Of a DNA stretch of 64,000 nucleotides, positions 1 through 11,482 are shown piece after piece (within the stretch, counting starts at the first letter, position 1; each line of letters opens with the position of its first letter). The DNA lies in the NCBI RefSeq assembly GCF_040409815.1, contig NZ_CP099959.1:1240001-1304000 (forward strand), given 5' to 3'. The notes below the pieces were generated by a model. The model ran no database searches and had not been told where the DNA came from. It was given only the letters and a program-made list of their open reading frames with translations. Source of the stretch: Polynucleobacter sp. UK-FUSCHL-C3 (GTDB lineage: Bacteria; Pseudomonadota; Gammaproteobacteria; Burkholderiales; Burkholderiaceae). The position numbers and the translations under genes are program-made.

Positions 1-1339
1 GGAAGGAGTACAAAGCGGTCACAAAGACACTCAGCATGACCGCAAAGTAAGCAAAGCCTGAGCCAGGAATAGTACTAGCGGCTACCGCTTCAATAATCGA
101 GTCTTTAGAGTAAAAACCGGAGAAGAATGGTGTACCAATCAGTGCTAACGATCCTAATAGCATCATCAAGCAGCTAATCGGCATGTGCTTCCATAAACCG
201 CCCATCTTACGCATATCTTGCTCATGATGCATGCCAATAATGACGCTACCCGCACCTAAGAACAATAAGGCTTTAAAGAATGCATGGGTCATTAAATGGA
301 ATATGGCGATTGGATAAGCAGATACTCCGAGAGCAACGGTCATATAACCTAATTGTGAGAGTGTGGAATATGCCACCACCCTCTTAATATCGGTCTGCAC
401 GATTCCTAAAAAGCCCATAAAGAGTGCAGTAATCGAGCCGATGACCAAAATGAAACTCAAGGCAACATCCGATAGCTCAAAGAGAGGTGACATTCTGCTA
501 ACCATAAAAATGCCAGCGGTCACCATGGTCGCAGCGTGAATCAATGCAGAGATCGGGGTTGGGCCTTCCATGGAATCTGGGAGCCATACATGGAGCGGGA
601 ACTGGGCTGACTTGCCCATTGCACCAATAAATAAACAGATACAGGCAACTGTTATCAAGTTCCAGCTCGTACCTGGCACTGTTTGAGCAGCCATCACAGT
701 ATTTTGGGCAAAGATATCGGCATAGTTCATAGAGCCAGTAGCGGCCAATAACAAACCAATCCCTAATATGAAGCCAAAGTCACCAACCCGGTTCACCAAG
801 AAAGCTTTCATATTGGCAAAGATCGCAGTGGGTCGGTCGTAATAAAAACCAATCAAGAGGTAAGAGACTACGCCTACCGCTTCCCAGCCGAAGAACAGCT
901 GCAACATATTGTTACTCATCACCAGCATCAGCATGGCAAAGGTGAACAGGGAAATATAAGCAAAGAAGCGGTTATAGCCCTCCTCGCCTTTCATATAGCC
1001 GATGGTGTAGATATGCACCATAAGAGATACAAAGGTCACGACAACCATCATCACAGCCGTTAGAGGATCGATTAAGAACCCAATATCAAAACTGAGCTCG
1101 TCTAATTTCATCCAGGTGTAAACGCTGCCATCAAAATAGTAGCCATTATTTACTTCAACCAAGACCCAGCACGAAAGGATTAAGGAAATTGCAACGCCTA
1201 ATATGGTTAAGGACTGGGTTGCAATCTGTCCAATTCGATTACCTAAGAATCGAGTTCCTAATAAACCAGCCATGGCAGAACCGACCAGTGGGGCTAGCGG
1301 TATTGCGCAGAGATGGGCTGTAGTTAAGGAGGATGCCAT
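1..1339 (-). CDS. nuoL: NADH-quinone oxidoreductase subunit L, 3' part missing
   Basis: This is the proton-pumping antiporter-like membrane subunit of respiratory complex I. The reading frame starts at ATG 1339, five bases after the nuoK stop, and stays open to the window edge, giving about 446 N-terminal residues of a protein usually near 650-690. I read from the minus strand the family's conserved stretches: LFFGWEAVG followed by SYLLIGF, then GKSAQFPLHVWLPDSMEGPTP, then HAATMVTAG and AYSTLSQLGYM. These belong to the Proton_antipo_M core with its membrane Glu and Lys residues. It is the twelfth gene of the nuo operon. The C-terminal lateral helix lies outside the window. Confidence 0.96.
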   Translation of the reverse strand, partial: MASSLTTAHLCAIPLAPLVGSAMAGLLGTRFLGNRIGQIATQSLTILGVAISLILSCWVLVEVNNGYYFDGSVYTWMKLDELSFDIGFLIDPLTAVMMVVVTFVSLMVHIYTIGYMKGEEGYNRFFAYISLFTFAMLMLVMSNNMLQLFFGWEAVGVVSYLLIGFYYDRPTAIFANMKAFLVNRVGDFGFILGIGLLLAATGSMNYADIFAQNTVMAAQTVPGTSWNLITVACICLFIGAMGKSAQFPLHVWLPDSMEGPTPISALIHAATMVTAGIFMVSRMSPLFELSDVALSFILVIGSITALFMGFLGIVQTDIKRVVAYSTLSQLGYMTVALGVSAYPIAIFHLMTHAFFKALLFLGAGSVIIGMHHEQDMRKMGGLWKHMPISCLMMLLGSLALIGTPFFSGFYSKDSIIEAVAASTIPGSGFAYFAVMLSVFVTALYSF

Positions 1340-1344
1340 ACGGA

Positions 1345-1653
1345 TTAGCCTTTGAGATGATCCAAGTCTTCGGCATTAATGGTGTCCACTTTACGAAACA
1401 GAACCACCAGGATTGCTAAACCAATAGCGGCTTCTGCAGCAGCGACGGTCAAAATGAAGAATACAAATACTTGTCCTGCCATATCGCCCAAATAATGGGA
1501 GAAAGCTACAAAGTTCATATTGACGGCCAATAGCATTAGCTCAATAGCCATCAACAAAATAATCACATTACGACGATTTAAAAAGATACCAACTACGCTA
1601 ATTGCAAAGAGAATGGCACCAAGGACAAGATAGTGGGCAAGCGTGATGGTCAT
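1345..1653 (-). CDS. nuoK: NADH-quinone oxidoreductase subunit K
   Basis: This is the small membrane subunit of complex I, homologous to mitochondrial ND4L and related to MrpC. The 102-residue product has three hydrophobic helices and the two membrane glutamates expected for proton transfer (in [10 protein letters not shown] and [10 protein letters not shown]). Its length is standard for the family. The start overlaps the end of nuoJ by four bases, which suggests translational coupling, and nuoL starts five bases downstream. Confidence 0.97.
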   Translation of the reverse strand: MTITLAHYLVLGAILFAISVVGIFLNRRNVIILLMAIELMLLAVNMNFVAFSHYLGDMAGQVFVFFILTVAAAEAAIGLAILVVLFRKVDTINAEDLDHLKG

Positions 1654-2315
1654 GATTTACTCTCAGTCTCAGACGATTTAGACTTTCGATCCTGCTTAGC
1701 CTCATTACTCGAATCCATGGATACAATCCGCATCCGATCTTTTGCCTTAACGGCCACCTGCTCCGCAATGTTTTGTCCCTTAACGTCCTTGCGCTTACGC
1801 AAGGTCAATGCCACCGCAGCAATAATCGCCACCAAGAGAATGATTCCGGCGATTTCAAAGGCGTACAGATAGTCTGTAAACATTAGATATCCCAAGGCCT
1901 GGGTATTGTTAGCAGAGACCACTTCTGGCAGGATATTGACTGGCGAACTGGTACCAATAAATCCGCGGATTAGAACAATCGATAACTCCAAGATGATGAC
2001 CACCCCAATGAGCATTGCTAAGGGGAGGTATTTCTTGAAATCACGGCGTAGATGGGCTAAATCAAGATCGAGCATCATCACCACAAACAAAAATAGCACC
2101 ATCACGGCACCCACATAAACCAAGATCAGAATTAAGCTAAGAAACTCAGCCTTAAGAAGCATCCAAATACCTGATGCACTAAAGAAGGCCAAGACCAGGA
2201 ATAAGGCAGCATGTACTGGGTTTGAGACGGTCACTACGCGCAATGCAGAAATAACTAACAGGCCAGCAAAGGCGTAGAAGAACACTGCGAAGAGAGTCGA
2301 TGGATCAAAGTTCAT
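1650..2315 (-). CDS. nuoJ: NADH-quinone oxidoreductase subunit J
   Basis: This is the ND6-like membrane subunit of complex I. The 221-residue protein has five predicted transmembrane helices in its first 170 residues, including the conserved [19 protein letters not shown] segment in helix 3. A charged cytoplasmic tail of about 45 residues, rich in Lys, Ser and Glu, follows and is typically poorly conserved. It lies seven bases after nuoI and overlaps nuoK by four bases. Confidence 0.96.
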   Translation of the reverse strand: MNFDPSTLFAVFFYAFAGLLVISALRVVTVSNPVHAALFLVLAFFSASGIWMLLKAEFLSLILILVYVGAVMVLFLFVVMMLDLDLAHLRRDFKKYLPLAMLIGVVIILELSIVLIRGFIGTSSPVNILPEVVSANNTQALGYLMFTDYLYAFEIAGIILLVAIIAAVALTLRKRKDVKGQNIAEQVAVKAKDRMRIVSMDSSNEAKQDRKSKSSETESKS

Positions 2316-2322
2316 AAATCAA

Positions 2323-2814
2323 TTATCGATATGGTGCGTCGGCCTCACGGTTTGCTGCAATTTGCTTTTCATACTCGTCGCCAACCGCCAGCAACATCTC
2401 TTTCGTGAAATACAAATCGCCCCGCTTATCACCAAAGTATTCAAAGATATTCGTTTCGACAATCGCATCAACTGGGCAAGCCTCTTCGCAAAATCCACAG
2501 AAGATGCACTTGGTTAAATCGATGTCATAGCGCGTGGTTCTACGAGTACCATCCTCTCGTTGATCCGACTCGATTGAAATAGCTAAAGCAGGACACACCG
2601 CTTCGCATAGTTTGCAAGCAATGCAACGCTCTTCCCCATTTGGATAGCGACGTAAGGCATGTAAACCCCTAAAACGTGGCGACAAGGGTGTCTTCTCTTC
2701 AGGGTACTGAACAGTAATCTTTGGCTTAAACAAATAACGGCCTGTGATAGACATACCAGTGAGCACGTCTTTTAGCATCAAGCTATCTAAGAACTGGGAG
2801 ATTCGTTTAAACAT
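2323..2814 (-). CDS. nuoI: NADH-quinone oxidoreductase subunit I, two 4Fe-4S clusters
   Basis: This is the ferredoxin-like subunit of the complex I peripheral arm that holds clusters N6a and N6b. Two CxxCxxCxxxCP motifs are visible, [12 protein letters not shown] and [12 protein letters not shown], in a 163-residue protein of normal length. The N-terminal [21 protein letters not shown] segment, which docks on the membrane arm, is intact. It sits six bases after nuoH. Confidence 0.97.
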   Translation of the reverse strand: MFKRISQFLDSLMLKDVLTGMSITGRYLFKPKITVQYPEEKTPLSPRFRGLHALRRYPNGEERCIACKLCEAVCPALAISIESDQREDGTRRTTRYDIDLTKCIFCGFCEEACPVDAIVETNIFEYFGDKRGDLYFTKEMLLAVGDEYEKQIAANREADAPYR

Positions 2815-2820
2815 AATCGC

Positions 2821-3894
2821 TTAGCTCCAGATATTCCATGGGGACAAAATCCAAGCTCCAACCACAAGGACCCAAAATACCGTTAAGGGGATAAAGACCT
2901 TCCAACCCAGACGCATAATTTGGTCATAGCGGTAACGTGGCAAAGTCGCCCGTAACCAAATAAAGCAAGAAAGCAAGAAGAAGGTCTTGGCAAATAACCA
3001 GAAGAAGCCTGGGATATCGCGTAAGACCGGTATATCAAGAATCGGTAACCAACCGCCTAAGAACATGGTTGATGCTAAAGCCGCAATCAAGATCATATTG
3101 GCGTATTCAGCGAGGAAGAACAATGCAAATGCCATACCCGAGTACTCGACCATATGGCCCGCAACAATCTCCGACTCCCCTTCCACAACATCAAATGGAT
3201 GTCGATTGGTTTCAGCAACGCCTGATATGAAGTAAATCACGAACATTGGCAAAAGCGGTAACCAGTTCCAAGAAAGGAAATTGAGTCCTATGCTGGCGAA
3301 GTAACCGACCTCTTGCGAATGAACGATATTGCTCAAATTAAGAGAGCCTGCAACCATTAATACAGATACCAGTGCAAAGCCCATAGCAATCTCATACGAG
3401 ATCATTTGTGCCGATGCGCGCATTGCACCCAAGAAAGGATACTTTGAGTTTGATGCCCAGCCCGCTAAGATCACGCCATAAACACCCACCGAGGTAATTG
3501 CCATGATGTAGAGCAAACCAGCATTCACATCTGCTAGAACAAGTTCTGCCTGAAATGGCATTACTGCCCAAGCAGCAAAAGCAGGGGTGAGCACCATCAA
3601 GGGTGCAATGATGTATAAAGCATGACTTGCACGGGCCGGAGAAATAATCTCCTTCATCAATAGCTTTAGGGCATCTGCAATTGGTTGTAATAAACCCAAG
3701 GGGCCAACGCGATTAGGGCCTAAACGAATATGCATCCAGCCAATTAGCTTGCGCTCCCACAAGGTGAGGTATGCAACTGCAGCAAACATCGGCAGAACAA
3801 TCACCACGATCTTAACCAAGGTCCACACCAATGGCCATGTGGGACCAAAGAGCTCTGCGCCTTGGGTCGTGATGGTATTTAAAAGATCTGTCAT
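2821..3894 (-). CDS. nuoH: NADH-quinone oxidoreductase subunit H
   Basis: This is the ND1-like membrane subunit at the interface with the peripheral arm; it forms part of the quinone channel. The 357-residue product has eight hydrophobic helices. The conserved loops [20 protein letters not shown] and [18 protein letters not shown] supply the acidic and arginine residues of the quinone cavity. Length and start are standard. nuoG ends eight bases upstream and nuoI follows by six bases. Confidence 0.97.
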   Translation of the reverse strand: MTDLLNTITTQGAELFGPTWPLVWTLVKIVVIVLPMFAAVAYLTLWERKLIGWMHIRLGPNRVGPLGLLQPIADALKLLMKEIISPARASHALYIIAPLMVLTPAFAAWAVMPFQAELVLADVNAGLLYIMAITSVGVYGVILAGWASNSKYPFLGAMRASAQMISYEIAMGFALVSVLMVAGSLNLSNIVHSQEVGYFASIGLNFLSWNWLPLLPMFVIYFISGVAETNRHPFDVVEGESEIVAGHMVEYSGMAFALFFLAEYANMILIAALASTMFLGGWLPILDIPVLRDIPGFFWLFAKTFFLLSCFIWLRATLPRYRYDQIMRLGWKVFIPLTVFWVLVVGAWILSPWNIWS

Positions 3895-3902
3895 GATTAT
3901 CT

Positions 3903-6275
3903 TTAAGCAGTAACCGCCACTTTGGTAACGGATACCTCCCCAAACATGGGACCTAATTGACAGCTGAGCTCCGTTGCAACGGAGATACGCACCGCGCCAT
4001 TTGCCAAACCAGGCATTAAGGCCACAGAAGCCTCGATCGTTTGACCTGCTTGGCTTACAGTAACTAAATCTCCCTCTTTTAAGCCCAATTGACTCAACAA
4101 AGCCTCACCCAGGCCAACTTGTCTGGCTGACTTAGCATCACGTGTGAGCTGTAAAGATGGTGCACGACGCACGATGGCATCAGAGGCATAAATTGCTTGA
4201 TCCGCAATCCTCTGGATCGATCCTGATAGAGGGGTCTTGTTAATAACCTGCGCGTTTGCTGTAAAGCCATTATCAAGGACCTCTGCAAGCGGTTTTGTAA
4301 GAGCATCCGCATAAACCTCTTCGGGTAGGTAATACAAGAAGCCTTCTAGTTTAAGAAGACTACCAATTGCTCGCAATACTTTCCAAGCAGGTCTAGCATC
4401 GGCTAGAGGGCGAACTGCAGGCTGAATGGTTTGTGCCTGCCCTGCAAGATTTACAAAACTGCCCACGGTCTCGGTATAGGGCGTAATCGGTAAAATGACA
4501 TCAGCTAACTCAAGCAGATCAGGGCTTGTATACGCACTCATCGCAATCACTGTATCGGCCTTAGAGAGTGCCGCACGGGTTTGCTGAGGATTAGGTAAAT
4601 CCATCAAGGGTTCAATATTCATCAAAACGTAGGCACGCGCATTGCTGTGCAAGATACTTTCTACGCTACCGTGACTGCCTTGAGTGGCGCCGACTACCTG
4701 AGCACCAACAGCATTACCACCCTCGCTTAAGAATCCTAATCGGGCACCTGTATGCGTGGCAATAAACTCTGCCAAGACATGTAGATCAGAGGCATTAGGA
4801 TGAGCGATTGCCATAGACCCCAAGAAAATGGCTTGTGCTTCAGGGCTCTCCCCTTTAGAACCAGCAAGCAGCTGATCGGCAATCACTTGAGCCTCGGCTG
4901 ATATTGCGCTAGTTGGTGCTCCAGTTGGCAATGCTAATGATTTAGCTTTAGCAACCGCACTCGCAATTTCGGTCAACTGATTGATCCACTGACTGGGAGT
5001 GCTATGAAGATGAGTGGTAATCGGTATTAACCAATCATTACCCCCTGCGTCTAATCGATACACCTGTAAACCGCGCTTGGTTGCGGTTCGTATGCGTGCA
5101 GCCAGCAATGGCTGATCTTTACGCAAATGACTACCAATCACCAAAACACGCTTAAGCTGATTAATCTCGGCAATTGGCAACCCCAGCCAAGCTCCGTGAG
5201 CGGCGCCGCGCGTATCAATCTGACGCAAGCGGGTCTCCACTTGATCAGCCCCAAGGCCGCGCATCACCTTTTGCAAGAGATATAGTTCTTCTACGCTTGA
5301 GATTGGATGGGCCAATGCTGCCAGGGCCTTAGCGCCATGCTGCTCCTGAATATCTCCCAAGGAATGCACTACATAATCCAGTGCAGATTGCCAATCGGTT
5401 TCTAGCCATTGACCATTCTGCTTGACCATCGGCGTGGTTAGGCGATCATTACTATTTAGACCTTCGTAGGCAAACCGATCACGATCGCTAATCCAGCATT
5501 CATTAATATCTTCGTTCTCGAGAGCGACTACGCGCATAACTCGATTAGCCTTGGTTTGCACGGTAGTGTTAGCGCCCAATGAATCGTGTGGACTCAGCGA
5601 GCGTTTACGCACCAACTCCCAGGTACGAGCGGCATAGCGGAATGGTTTGCTTGTTAATGCGCCTACTGGGCAAATGTCAATCATGTTGCCGGATAGCTCA
5701 GAGTCAACGGTCTGACCAACAAAGGTGGTGATCTCAGAATGCTCGCCACGATTAATCATGCCTAGTTCCATCACTCCAGCCACTTCCTGACCAAAGCGAA
5801 CGCACCGCGTGCAATGAATACAGCGCGACATCTCTTCCATGGAAATCAATGGGCCCACGTTCTTGTGGAAAACGACCCGCTTCTCTTCTTTATAGCGAGA
5901 GCTTGACTTGCCATAACCCACTGCAAGATCTTGTAACTGACACTCACCACCCTGATCACAAATCGGGCAATCCAGAGGATGGTTAATGAGTAAGAACTCC
6001 ATAACTGATTTTTGTGCTTCGACTGCTTTTGCGGAATGTGTGTAGACCTTCATACCAACCATCACAGGAGTGGCACAGGCTGGGAGTGCTTTAGGTGCTT
6101 TTTCTACTTCGACCAAGCACATCCTGCAATTGGCAGCGATCGATAATTTCTTGTGATAGCAAAAATGAGGGACATAGGTACCTAATTTATTGGTGGCATG
6201 CATCACCATCGAACCCTGAGGAACCTCAACGGGCTTTCCATCAACGTGGATCTCAATCATATTGATCGCACTCAT
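3903..6275 (-). CDS. nuoG: NADH-quinone oxidoreductase subunit G
   Basis: This is the large iron-sulfur subunit of complex I. The N-terminal 230 residues carry a 2Fe-2S ferredoxin domain ([15 protein letters not shown]), a His-Cys 4Fe-4S motif ([18 protein letters not shown]) and a 4Fe-4S motif ([12 protein letters not shown]). The remaining 560 residues form a molybdopterin oxidoreductase-like domain that lacks its cofactor in this family. The product is 790 residues. A second in-frame Met five codons in (position 6260) is an equally plausible start, because neither start has a strong Shine-Dalgarno sequence. It follows nuoF by three bases. Confidence 0.96.
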   Translation of the reverse strand: MSAINMIEIHVDGKPVEVPQGSMVMHATNKLGTYVPHFCYHKKLSIAANCRMCLVEVEKAPKALPACATPVMVGMKVYTHSAKAVEAQKSVMEFLLINHPLDCPICDQGGECQLQDLAVGYGKSSSRYKEEKRVVFHKNVGPLISMEEMSRCIHCTRCVRFGQEVAGVMELGMINRGEHSEITTFVGQTVDSELSGNMIDICPVGALTSKPFRYAARTWELVRKRSLSPHDSLGANTTVQTKANRVMRVVALENEDINECWISDRDRFAYEGLNSNDRLTTPMVKQNGQWLETDWQSALDYVVHSLGDIQEQHGAKALAALAHPISSVEELYLLQKVMRGLGADQVETRLRQIDTRGAAHGAWLGLPIAEINQLKRVLVIGSHLRKDQPLLAARIRTATKRGLQVYRLDAGGNDWLIPITTHLHSTPSQWINQLTEIASAVAKAKSLALPTGAPTSAISAEAQVIADQLLAGSKGESPEAQAIFLGSMAIAHPNASDLHVLAEFIATHTGARLGFLSEGGNAVGAQVVGATQGSHGSVESILHSNARAYVLMNIEPLMDLPNPQQTRAALSKADTVIAMSAYTSPDLLELADVILPITPYTETVGSFVNLAGQAQTIQPAVRPLADARPAWKVLRAIGSLLKLEGFLYYLPEEVYADALTKPLAEVLDNGFTANAQVINKTPLSGSIQRIADQAIYASDAIVRRAPSLQLTRDAKSARQVGLGEALLSQLGLKEGDLVTVSQAGQTIEASVALMPGLANGAVRISVATELSCQLGPMFGEVSVTKVAVTA

Positions 6276-6278
6276 TAC

Positions 6279-7583
6279 TTAGGCTGCCTTTGCATAAGAA
6301 GAGACTAAGCAACGTTTATGCTCGACGTGATACGCAAACTCATCCATGTAATGCTTGAGCATTCCTTGCACTGGCATCGCAGCCGCATCACCCAAGGCAC
6401 AAATGGTACGACCCTGAATATTTCCAGCAACGTCCCTAAGAAGATCTAAATCTTCCGGGCGTCCTTGGCCATGCTCAATACGGTTGACGATACGCCAGAG
6501 CCAGCCAGTACCCTCACGACAAGGTGTGCACTGACCGCACGACTCTTCGTGATAGAAGTAAGAAAGGCGCAGGAGTGAGCGCACCATACAGCGAGTCTCA
6601 TCCATCACAATGACTGCGCCCGAACCCAACATCGATCCAGCCTTGGAGATTGCATCGTAGTCCATGGTGATATCCATCATGATGTTGCTGGGCAGGACCG
6701 GTGCGGATGAACCGCCTGGAATAACCGCCTTCAACTGCTTACCATTGCGAACGCCGCCTGCGAGCTTTAGTAACTCTGCAAATGGGGTGCCCAATGGAAT
6801 CTCATAATTACCAGGGTAGGTAACATCCCCTGAAACCGAGAATATCTTGGTGCCGCCATTATTGGGTTTACCTAATTTGAGATAAGCCTCAGAACCTATT
6901 GCTAACAGAAAAGGTACTGCTGCAAAGGTTTCGGTGTTATTAATAGTGGTCGGTTTGCCATACAAACCAAAGTTGGCAGGGAATGGTGGCTTAAAGCGTG
7001 GCTGACCCTTTTTACCTTCTAGAGACTCTAGAAGAGCTGTTTCCTCACCGCAGATATAGGCACCAAATCCGGGTACGGCATGCAATTGAAAGTGAAGTTC
7101 GCTCCCCATAATTGACTGGCCAAGATAGCCAGCAGCGCGTGCTTCTTCTAGAGCTTCTTCAAACCGCTCATACACCTCCCAGATCTCACCATGAATATAG
7201 TTATATCCTGTAGAGATACCCATCGCATAGGCCCCAATGATCATGCCTTCGATCAGGGCATGCGGGTTATAACGCATGATGTCTCGGTCTTTAAATGTGC
7301 CGGGCTCACCTTCATCGCTATTGCAAACTAAGTATTTCACGCCTTGGTAGTTCTTAGGCATGAAGCTCCACTTTAAGCCGGTTGGAAATCCAGCGCCGCC
7401 ACGGCCACGTAATGCTGAGGCTTTTACTTCAGCAATGACTGCTTCGGGGGTAATTTTCTCGCTCAAGATGCGCTTTAATTGCTGATAACCACCACGCGCC
7501 TCATAATCTTTGAGACGCCAGTTTTGACCGTCCAAACCAGCCAGAATTAAGGGCTTAATATGCCGACTGTGCAAACTACTCAT
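6279..7583 (-). CDS. nuoF: NADH-quinone oxidoreductase subunit F, NADH and FMN site
   Basis: This is the NADH-oxidising flavoprotein of complex I. The 434-residue product carries the glycine-rich NADH/FMN motifs ([40 protein letters not shown]) and the C-terminal N3 cluster motif [12 protein letters not shown]. All are intact. It overlaps the end of nuoE by four bases, so the two are probably translationally coupled. A similar domain, fused to a NuoE-like one, recurs in the formate dehydrogenase beta subunit at 47.7-49.5 kb. Confidence 0.97.
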   Translation of the reverse strand: MSSLHSRHIKPLILAGLDGQNWRLKDYEARGGYQQLKRILSEKITPEAVIAEVKASALRGRGGAGFPTGLKWSFMPKNYQGVKYLVCNSDEGEPGTFKDRDIMRYNPHALIEGMIIGAYAMGISTGYNYIHGEIWEVYERFEEALEEARAAGYLGQSIMGSELHFQLHAVPGFGAYICGEETALLESLEGKKGQPRFKPPFPANFGLYGKPTTINNTETFAAVPFLLAIGSEAYLKLGKPNNGGTKIFSVSGDVTYPGNYEIPLGTPFAELLKLAGGVRNGKQLKAVIPGGSSAPVLPSNIMMDITMDYDAISKAGSMLGSGAVIVMDETRCMVRSLLRLSYFYHEESCGQCTPCREGTGWLWRIVNRIEHGQGRPEDLDLLRDVAGNIQGRTICALGDAAAMPVQGMLKHYMDEFAYHVEHKRCLVSSYAKAA

Positions 7584-8098
7584 GCCGAGACTCCCTTTTT
7601 AGCTTGAGACTTCAGCTCGTCTAGGAGAGCATCGATCTTGTCGTGACTCATAAAACTGCACATCCGATGATTATTAACGAGTAACACGGGGGAGTCCCCG
7701 CATACGCCCATGCACTCCCCCTCTTTGAGGGTAAAAGTACCGCAGGAAGTGGTCTCATTAAAGTTAATGCCTAATTTTTTCTTGAGGTAATCGGCTGCTT
7801 CTTCGCCATGCGAGAGTTGGCATGGCAAATTAGTACAAATTACTAACTTGAACTGACCGATGGGCTTGGTCTCATACATATTATAAAAAGTAGCGACCTC
7901 TTCTACCGCAATGGTCGGCATATCCAGAATGCCGGCAACTTCTGCGATGATGGCCGGGGATACCCAACCATGCTCTTCTTGAGCAGCAATCAGACATGCC
8001 ATAACGGCTGATTGTTTTTGCTCAGGCGGATACTTAGCAATATTGCGATCCATCTCAGCGAGAGTTTTGGAGGAGAAGATAGAGTTCATGGCATTCAT
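7580..8098 (-). CDS. nuoE: NADH-quinone oxidoreductase subunit E
   Basis: This is the thioredoxin-like 2Fe-2S subunit of complex I holding cluster N1a. The four cysteines are visible in two pairs: CTNLPCQL, then CMGVC about 40 residues later. The protein has 172 residues, normal for the family. The start codon follows the nuoD stop with no spacer; a second Met three codons downstream is a possible alternative start. Confidence 0.96.
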   Translation of the reverse strand: MNAMNSIFSSKTLAEMDRNIAKYPPEQKQSAVMACLIAAQEEHGWVSPAIIAEVAGILDMPTIAVEEVATFYNMYETKPIGQFKLVICTNLPCQLSHGEEAADYLKKKLGINFNETTSCGTFTLKEGECMGVCGDSPVLLVNNHRMCSFMSHDKIDALLDELKSQAKKGVSA

Positions 8099-9352
8099 TT
8101 ATCGATCAATCTCACCAAACACAATGTCTTGAGTACCAATAATGGTGACCGCATCAGCAATCATGTGACCGCGCGACATCTCATCCATGGCAGCTAAATG
8201 CGCAAAGCCGGGAGCCCTAATCTTCAAGCGATATGGCTTATTGGCACCATCCGACATGAGATAAATACCGAACTCACCCTTTGGATGCTCAACAGCAGCA
8301 TACGCTTCACCTGCTGGCACATGAATACCTTCGGTGAATAGTTTGAAGTGATGAATCAGTTCTTCCATATTGGTCTTCATGTCCACTCGATTAGGAGGGG
8401 CTACTTTATGGTTATCGCTCATGACTGGCCCAGGATTAGCGCGTAACCATTTCACACACTGGGCAATAATGTGATTGGATTGACGCATCTCCTCCATGCG
8501 AACTAAATAGCGGTCATAACTATCGCCATTCACACCCACGGGGATATCAAAGTTCAACTTGTCATAGACCTCATAGGGTTGCTTCTTGCGCAAGTCCCAT
8601 TCGATGCCAGAACCGCGCAGCATTGGGCCAGTAAAGCCCATTTGCAATGCTCGCTCTGGTGTCACAACGCCAATACCTACCAGGCGCTGCTTCCAAATTC
8701 GGTTATCAGTTAAGAGGTTGTTGTACTCATCGACATTGGCAGGAAAACGATTACTAAAATCTTCAATGAAATCTAACAAAGACCCACTACGGTTCTCATT
8801 TAAACGCTTAACAGCCCCCTCACTTCGGATGGCTGACTTCGTATACTGAGGCATCTGCTCAGGAAGATCGCGATATACACCCCCGGGGCGATAGTAAGCA
8901 GCGTGCATCCGTGCACCAGATACTGCTTCATACATATCAAAAATATCTTCACGGTCTCGGAAGGCATATAAGAATATTGCCATCGCACCAACGTCAAGAC
9001 CGTGACATCCAACCCAGAGTAAATGGTTAAGTAGTCGGGTAAGCTCATCAAACATAACCCGAATGTATTGCGCCCGAATCGGCACTTCTACATCCAATAA
9101 CTTCTCGATAGCCATTACATAGGCATGCTCATTCACCATCATTGAGACGTAATCCAAGCGATCCATATAGGGAACGTTTTGGATCCAGGTTCTAGTCTCG
9201 GCTAATTTCTCGGTAGCGCGATGCAATAAGCCAATATGCGGATCTGCTCTCTGAATCACTTCGCCATCAAGCTCTAGCACCAAGCGCAATACACCATGAG
9301 CAGCAGGATGCTGTGGTCCAAAATTAAGGGTGTAGTTCTTAATCTCAGCCAT
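8099..9352 (-). CDS. nuoD: NADH-quinone oxidoreductase subunit D
   Basis: This is the 49-kDa type subunit of complex I, related to the large subunit of NiFe hydrogenases but without the metal-binding cysteines. It lines the quinone site. The 417-residue product starts with the family hallmark [15 protein letters not shown], which contains the quinone-site His pair, and ends with the typical GEIDR. It overlaps nuoC by one base (TAATG). Confidence 0.97.
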   Translation of the reverse strand: MAEIKNYTLNFGPQHPAAHGVLRLVLELDGEVIQRADPHIGLLHRATEKLAETRTWIQNVPYMDRLDYVSMMVNEHAYVMAIEKLLDVEVPIRAQYIRVMFDELTRLLNHLLWVGCHGLDVGAMAIFLYAFRDREDIFDMYEAVSGARMHAAYYRPGGVYRDLPEQMPQYTKSAIRSEGAVKRLNENRSGSLLDFIEDFSNRFPANVDEYNNLLTDNRIWKQRLVGIGVVTPERALQMGFTGPMLRGSGIEWDLRKKQPYEVYDKLNFDIPVGVNGDSYDRYLVRMEEMRQSNHIIAQCVKWLRANPGPVMSDNHKVAPPNRVDMKTNMEELIHHFKLFTEGIHVPAGEAYAAVEHPKGEFGIYLMSDGANKPYRLKIRAPGFAHLAAMDEMSRGHMIADAVTIIGTQDIVFGEIDR

Positions 9353-9951
9353 TAGTTTAATCCACCATATTGATCTTCACGAATCACTCGGGGTGTTACC
9401 TCGCGAGGCTCGATCGTAACTGGCTGATAGACTACGCGCTTTAACTCAGGGTCATAGCGCATCTCTACAGTGCCCGATACTGGGAAGTCTTTTCTGAAAG
9501 GGTGACCAATAAAGCCATAATCAGTAAGGATGCGACGCAAATCATCGTGTCCATCAAACAAGATGCCAAACAAATCAAATGCCTCACGCTCGAACCAATT
9601 AGCAGAGTTCCAGATCGGCACCATTGATGCAAGCAATGGATAGTCATCGTCGGGCGCAAATACTCTAACCCTTAAGCGTTGATTGTGTTTTACAGACAGT
9701 AAGTGACTCACGACCGCAAATCGTCGACCACTCCACGCTCCATCTGCATAATCTTTGTAGTCAACACCACATAGATCTATTAACTGCTCAAACGAGAGGC
9801 TGGGGTCATCACGTAACAACTTGGCTGCTTCGGCATAGTGTGCCGCATCAAGCACAATCGTTAGCTCATTGTGCGCGATCACAGAACTCTTCATACGATC
9901 ACCAAGCGCACGGTCTAACTGTTGACGAAGTTGCTCTAAGCGCTCTGACAT
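9352..9951 (-). CDS. nuoC: NADH-quinone oxidoreductase subunit C
   Basis: This is the 30-kDa type subunit of the complex I connecting module. The conserved ERE-type motif ([13 protein letters not shown]) and the GHPFRKDFP motif are present. The frame is open 12 codons further upstream, to 9987, but that extension lies inside nuoB. The ATG at 9951, one base after the nuoB stop, begins the usual MSERLEQL N-terminus and gives 199 residues, so I chose it. It is separate from nuoD, as in betaproteobacteria and unlike E. coli. Confidence 0.94.
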   Translation of the reverse strand: MSERLEQLRQQLDRALGDRMKSSVIAHNELTIVLDAAHYAEAAKLLRDDPSLSFEQLIDLCGVDYKDYADGAWSGRRFAVVSHLLSVKHNQRLRVRVFAPDDDYPLLASMVPIWNSANWFEREAFDLFGILFDGHDDLRRILTDYGFIGHPFRKDFPVSGTVEMRYDPELKRVVYQPVTIEPREVTPRVIREDQYGGLN

Positions 9952-9952
9952 C

Positions 9953-10435
9953 TCAACCCTTACGCGCAATCGTGCTGGTGCGACCAATCTTGGCTTGTAA
10001 CTGAATAATTCCGTAAATCAGTGCCTCTGCTGTGGGCGGGCAACCAGGGACATAAACATCGACAGGCACGATACGATCGCAACCGCGCACCACAGAATAC
10101 GAATAGTGATAGTAACCACCGCCATTGGCACAAGAACCCATGGATAGAACCCAACGAGGCTCAGGCATTTGATCATAAACCTTACGCAAAGCGGGTGCCA
10201 TCTTATTGCAGAGAGTGCCCGCCACAATCATTAAATCCGATTGGCGTGGAGAAGGACGAAACACAACACCAAAACGATCTAGGTCATAGCGTGATGCACC
10301 AGCGTGCATCATCTCAACAGCACAGCATGCCAAACCAAAGGTCATAGGCCATAAAGAGCCAGTCCTGGTCCAGTTGATTAACTGATCTGCCGAGGTAGTA
10401 ACGAAACCTTGTTTTAGAACACCTTCAAGTGCCAT
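9953..10435 (-). CDS. nuoB: NADH-quinone oxidoreductase subunit B, cluster N2
   Basis: This is the PSST-type subunit that carries terminal cluster N2 next to quinone. The ligand motifs are seen as the adjacent cysteine pair in [10 protein letters not shown], then [17 protein letters not shown] and [11 protein letters not shown]. The product is 160 residues, standard for the family. nuoC starts one base downstream; nuoA ends six bases upstream. Confidence 0.97.
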   Translation of the reverse strand: MALEGVLKQGFVTTSADQLINWTRTGSLWPMTFGLACCAVEMMHAGASRYDLDRFGVVFRPSPRQSDLMIVAGTLCNKMAPALRKVYDQMPEPRWVLSMGSCANGGGYYHYSYSVVRGCDRIVPVDVYVPGCPPTAEALIYGIIQLQAKIGRTSTIARKG

Positions 10436-10441
10436 CTACGC

Positions 10442-10801
10442 TTACTCCCAATCAAGGGCGCCCTTTTTCCAGATATAGACAAAACCAATAATGAATTCAA
10501 GCAAGAAAACAACCATCGCAAAGTAGCCTTCCCAGCCAATATCCCTCAAGGCAACACCCCAGGGAAATAAAAATGCAGTTTCGAGATCAAACAAAATGAA
10601 GAGGATGGCGATGAGGTAATAACGCACATCGAATTTCATACGAGCATCTTCGAAGGCCTCAAAGCCGCACTCGTATGGAGAAACTTTTTCTGAATCAGGT
10701 TTGGAGGGAGCTAAAACTTTACCGAGAATAATAGGAGCCAATCCCACACCGATACCGACAAGTATGAACAACAGCACTGGGAAGTAATTTGAAAGGTTCA
10801 A
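10442..10801 (-). CDS. nuoA: NADH-quinone oxidoreductase subunit A
   Basis: This is the ND3-like membrane subunit and the first gene of the nuo operon. The 119-residue product has three helices and the conserved loop [10 protein letters not shown] with its mobile cysteine. The 118-base gap upstream separates it from tRNA-Leu, which lies on the same strand. I found no clear terminator in that gap and no convincing sigma-70 promoter, so read-through from the tRNA side cannot be excluded. Confidence 0.96.
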   Translation of the reverse strand: MNLSNYFPVLLFILVGIGVGLAPIILGKVLAPSKPDSEKVSPYECGFEAFEDARMKFDVRYYLIAILFILFDLETAFLFPWGVALRDIGWEGYFAMVVFLLEFIIGFVYIWKKGALDWE

Positions 10802-10919
10802 CTTCTATCCTGCGTCAGTTTTATTCCAAAAACACAAAAAAATTATGTACGATTTCAATAAATGAACTCTTGATTTACGACAAAGACTCCAAGAATTCCC
10901 GAACAAAACTAATCCATAT

Positions 10920-11004
10920 TGGTGCCGACGGCGAGACTCGAACTCGCACAGCCTAAGCCACTACCCCCTCAAGATAGCGTGTCTACCAATTTCACCACGT
11001 CGGC
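10920..11004 (-). tRNA. tRNA-Leu, anticodon GAG
   Basis: The minus strand folds as a class II tRNA. It has a 7-bp acceptor stem (GCCGACG with CGTCGGC), a D-arm with GGTAGAC, an anticodon stem CTATC/GGTAG with loop TTGAGGG (anticodon GAG), a variable arm, and a T-loop GTTCGAGTC. The CCA end is encoded. The length is 85 nt. It would read CUC and CUU codons. secG ends 65 bases upstream on the same strand. Confidence 0.96.
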
Positions 11005-11069
11005 ATCTTGGAAAAGCCCTACAACAACCCACGATTCTACTGCATTGCACCCTTTTTAATGGGTCACAA

Positions 11070-11441
11070 TTACTTTGGTACGACCGGCTTTGCTGGCTCT
11101 GTACCCCCTGCCGCTGCAGGTGCTGGAACAGATTGACTACCCTGCTGAGCAGGCGCTACTGCTGGCAGGGTTGAGTTTGATAAAACCCCTGACTCAACAG
11201 GCTTTTTACTACCCAACCAGGTGATACCAAGCGTGCTCACAAAAAAGATAACAGCAAACACAGCGGTAGTGCGCGATAGAAAATTGGCAGAACCTGAAGC
11301 ACCAAAAACACTTCCCGAGGACCCAGATCCAAAAGCAGCACCCATATCAGCGCCCTTACCCTGTTGGATTAGTACCAAACCAATAATGGCCAAGGCTGAG
11401 ACCACCTGCAACACAACAAATAAAGTTTTAAGCCACTCCAT
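11070..11441 (-). CDS. secG: Preprotein translocase subunit SecG
   Basis: SecG is the small helper subunit of the SecYEG protein-conducting channel in the inner membrane. The 123-residue product has two transmembrane helices joined by a Gly/Ser-rich loop with the hallmark QQGKGADMGAAFG and GSSGSVFGA. A Pro/Ala-rich C-terminal tail follows. The order tpiA-secG-tRNA-Leu-nuo is the usual betaproteobacterial arrangement. It lies 41 bases after tpiA. Confidence 0.95.
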   Translation of the reverse strand: MEWLKTLFVVLQVVSALAIIGLVLIQQGKGADMGAAFGSGSSGSVFGASGSANFLSRTTAVFAVIFFVSTLGITWLGSKKPVESGVLSNSTLPAVAPAQQGSQSVPAPAAAGGTEPAKPVVPK

Positions 11442-11482
11442 ATAATTTCTCCATAAATAAATCAGTTAGTTCGTCAAGCAAA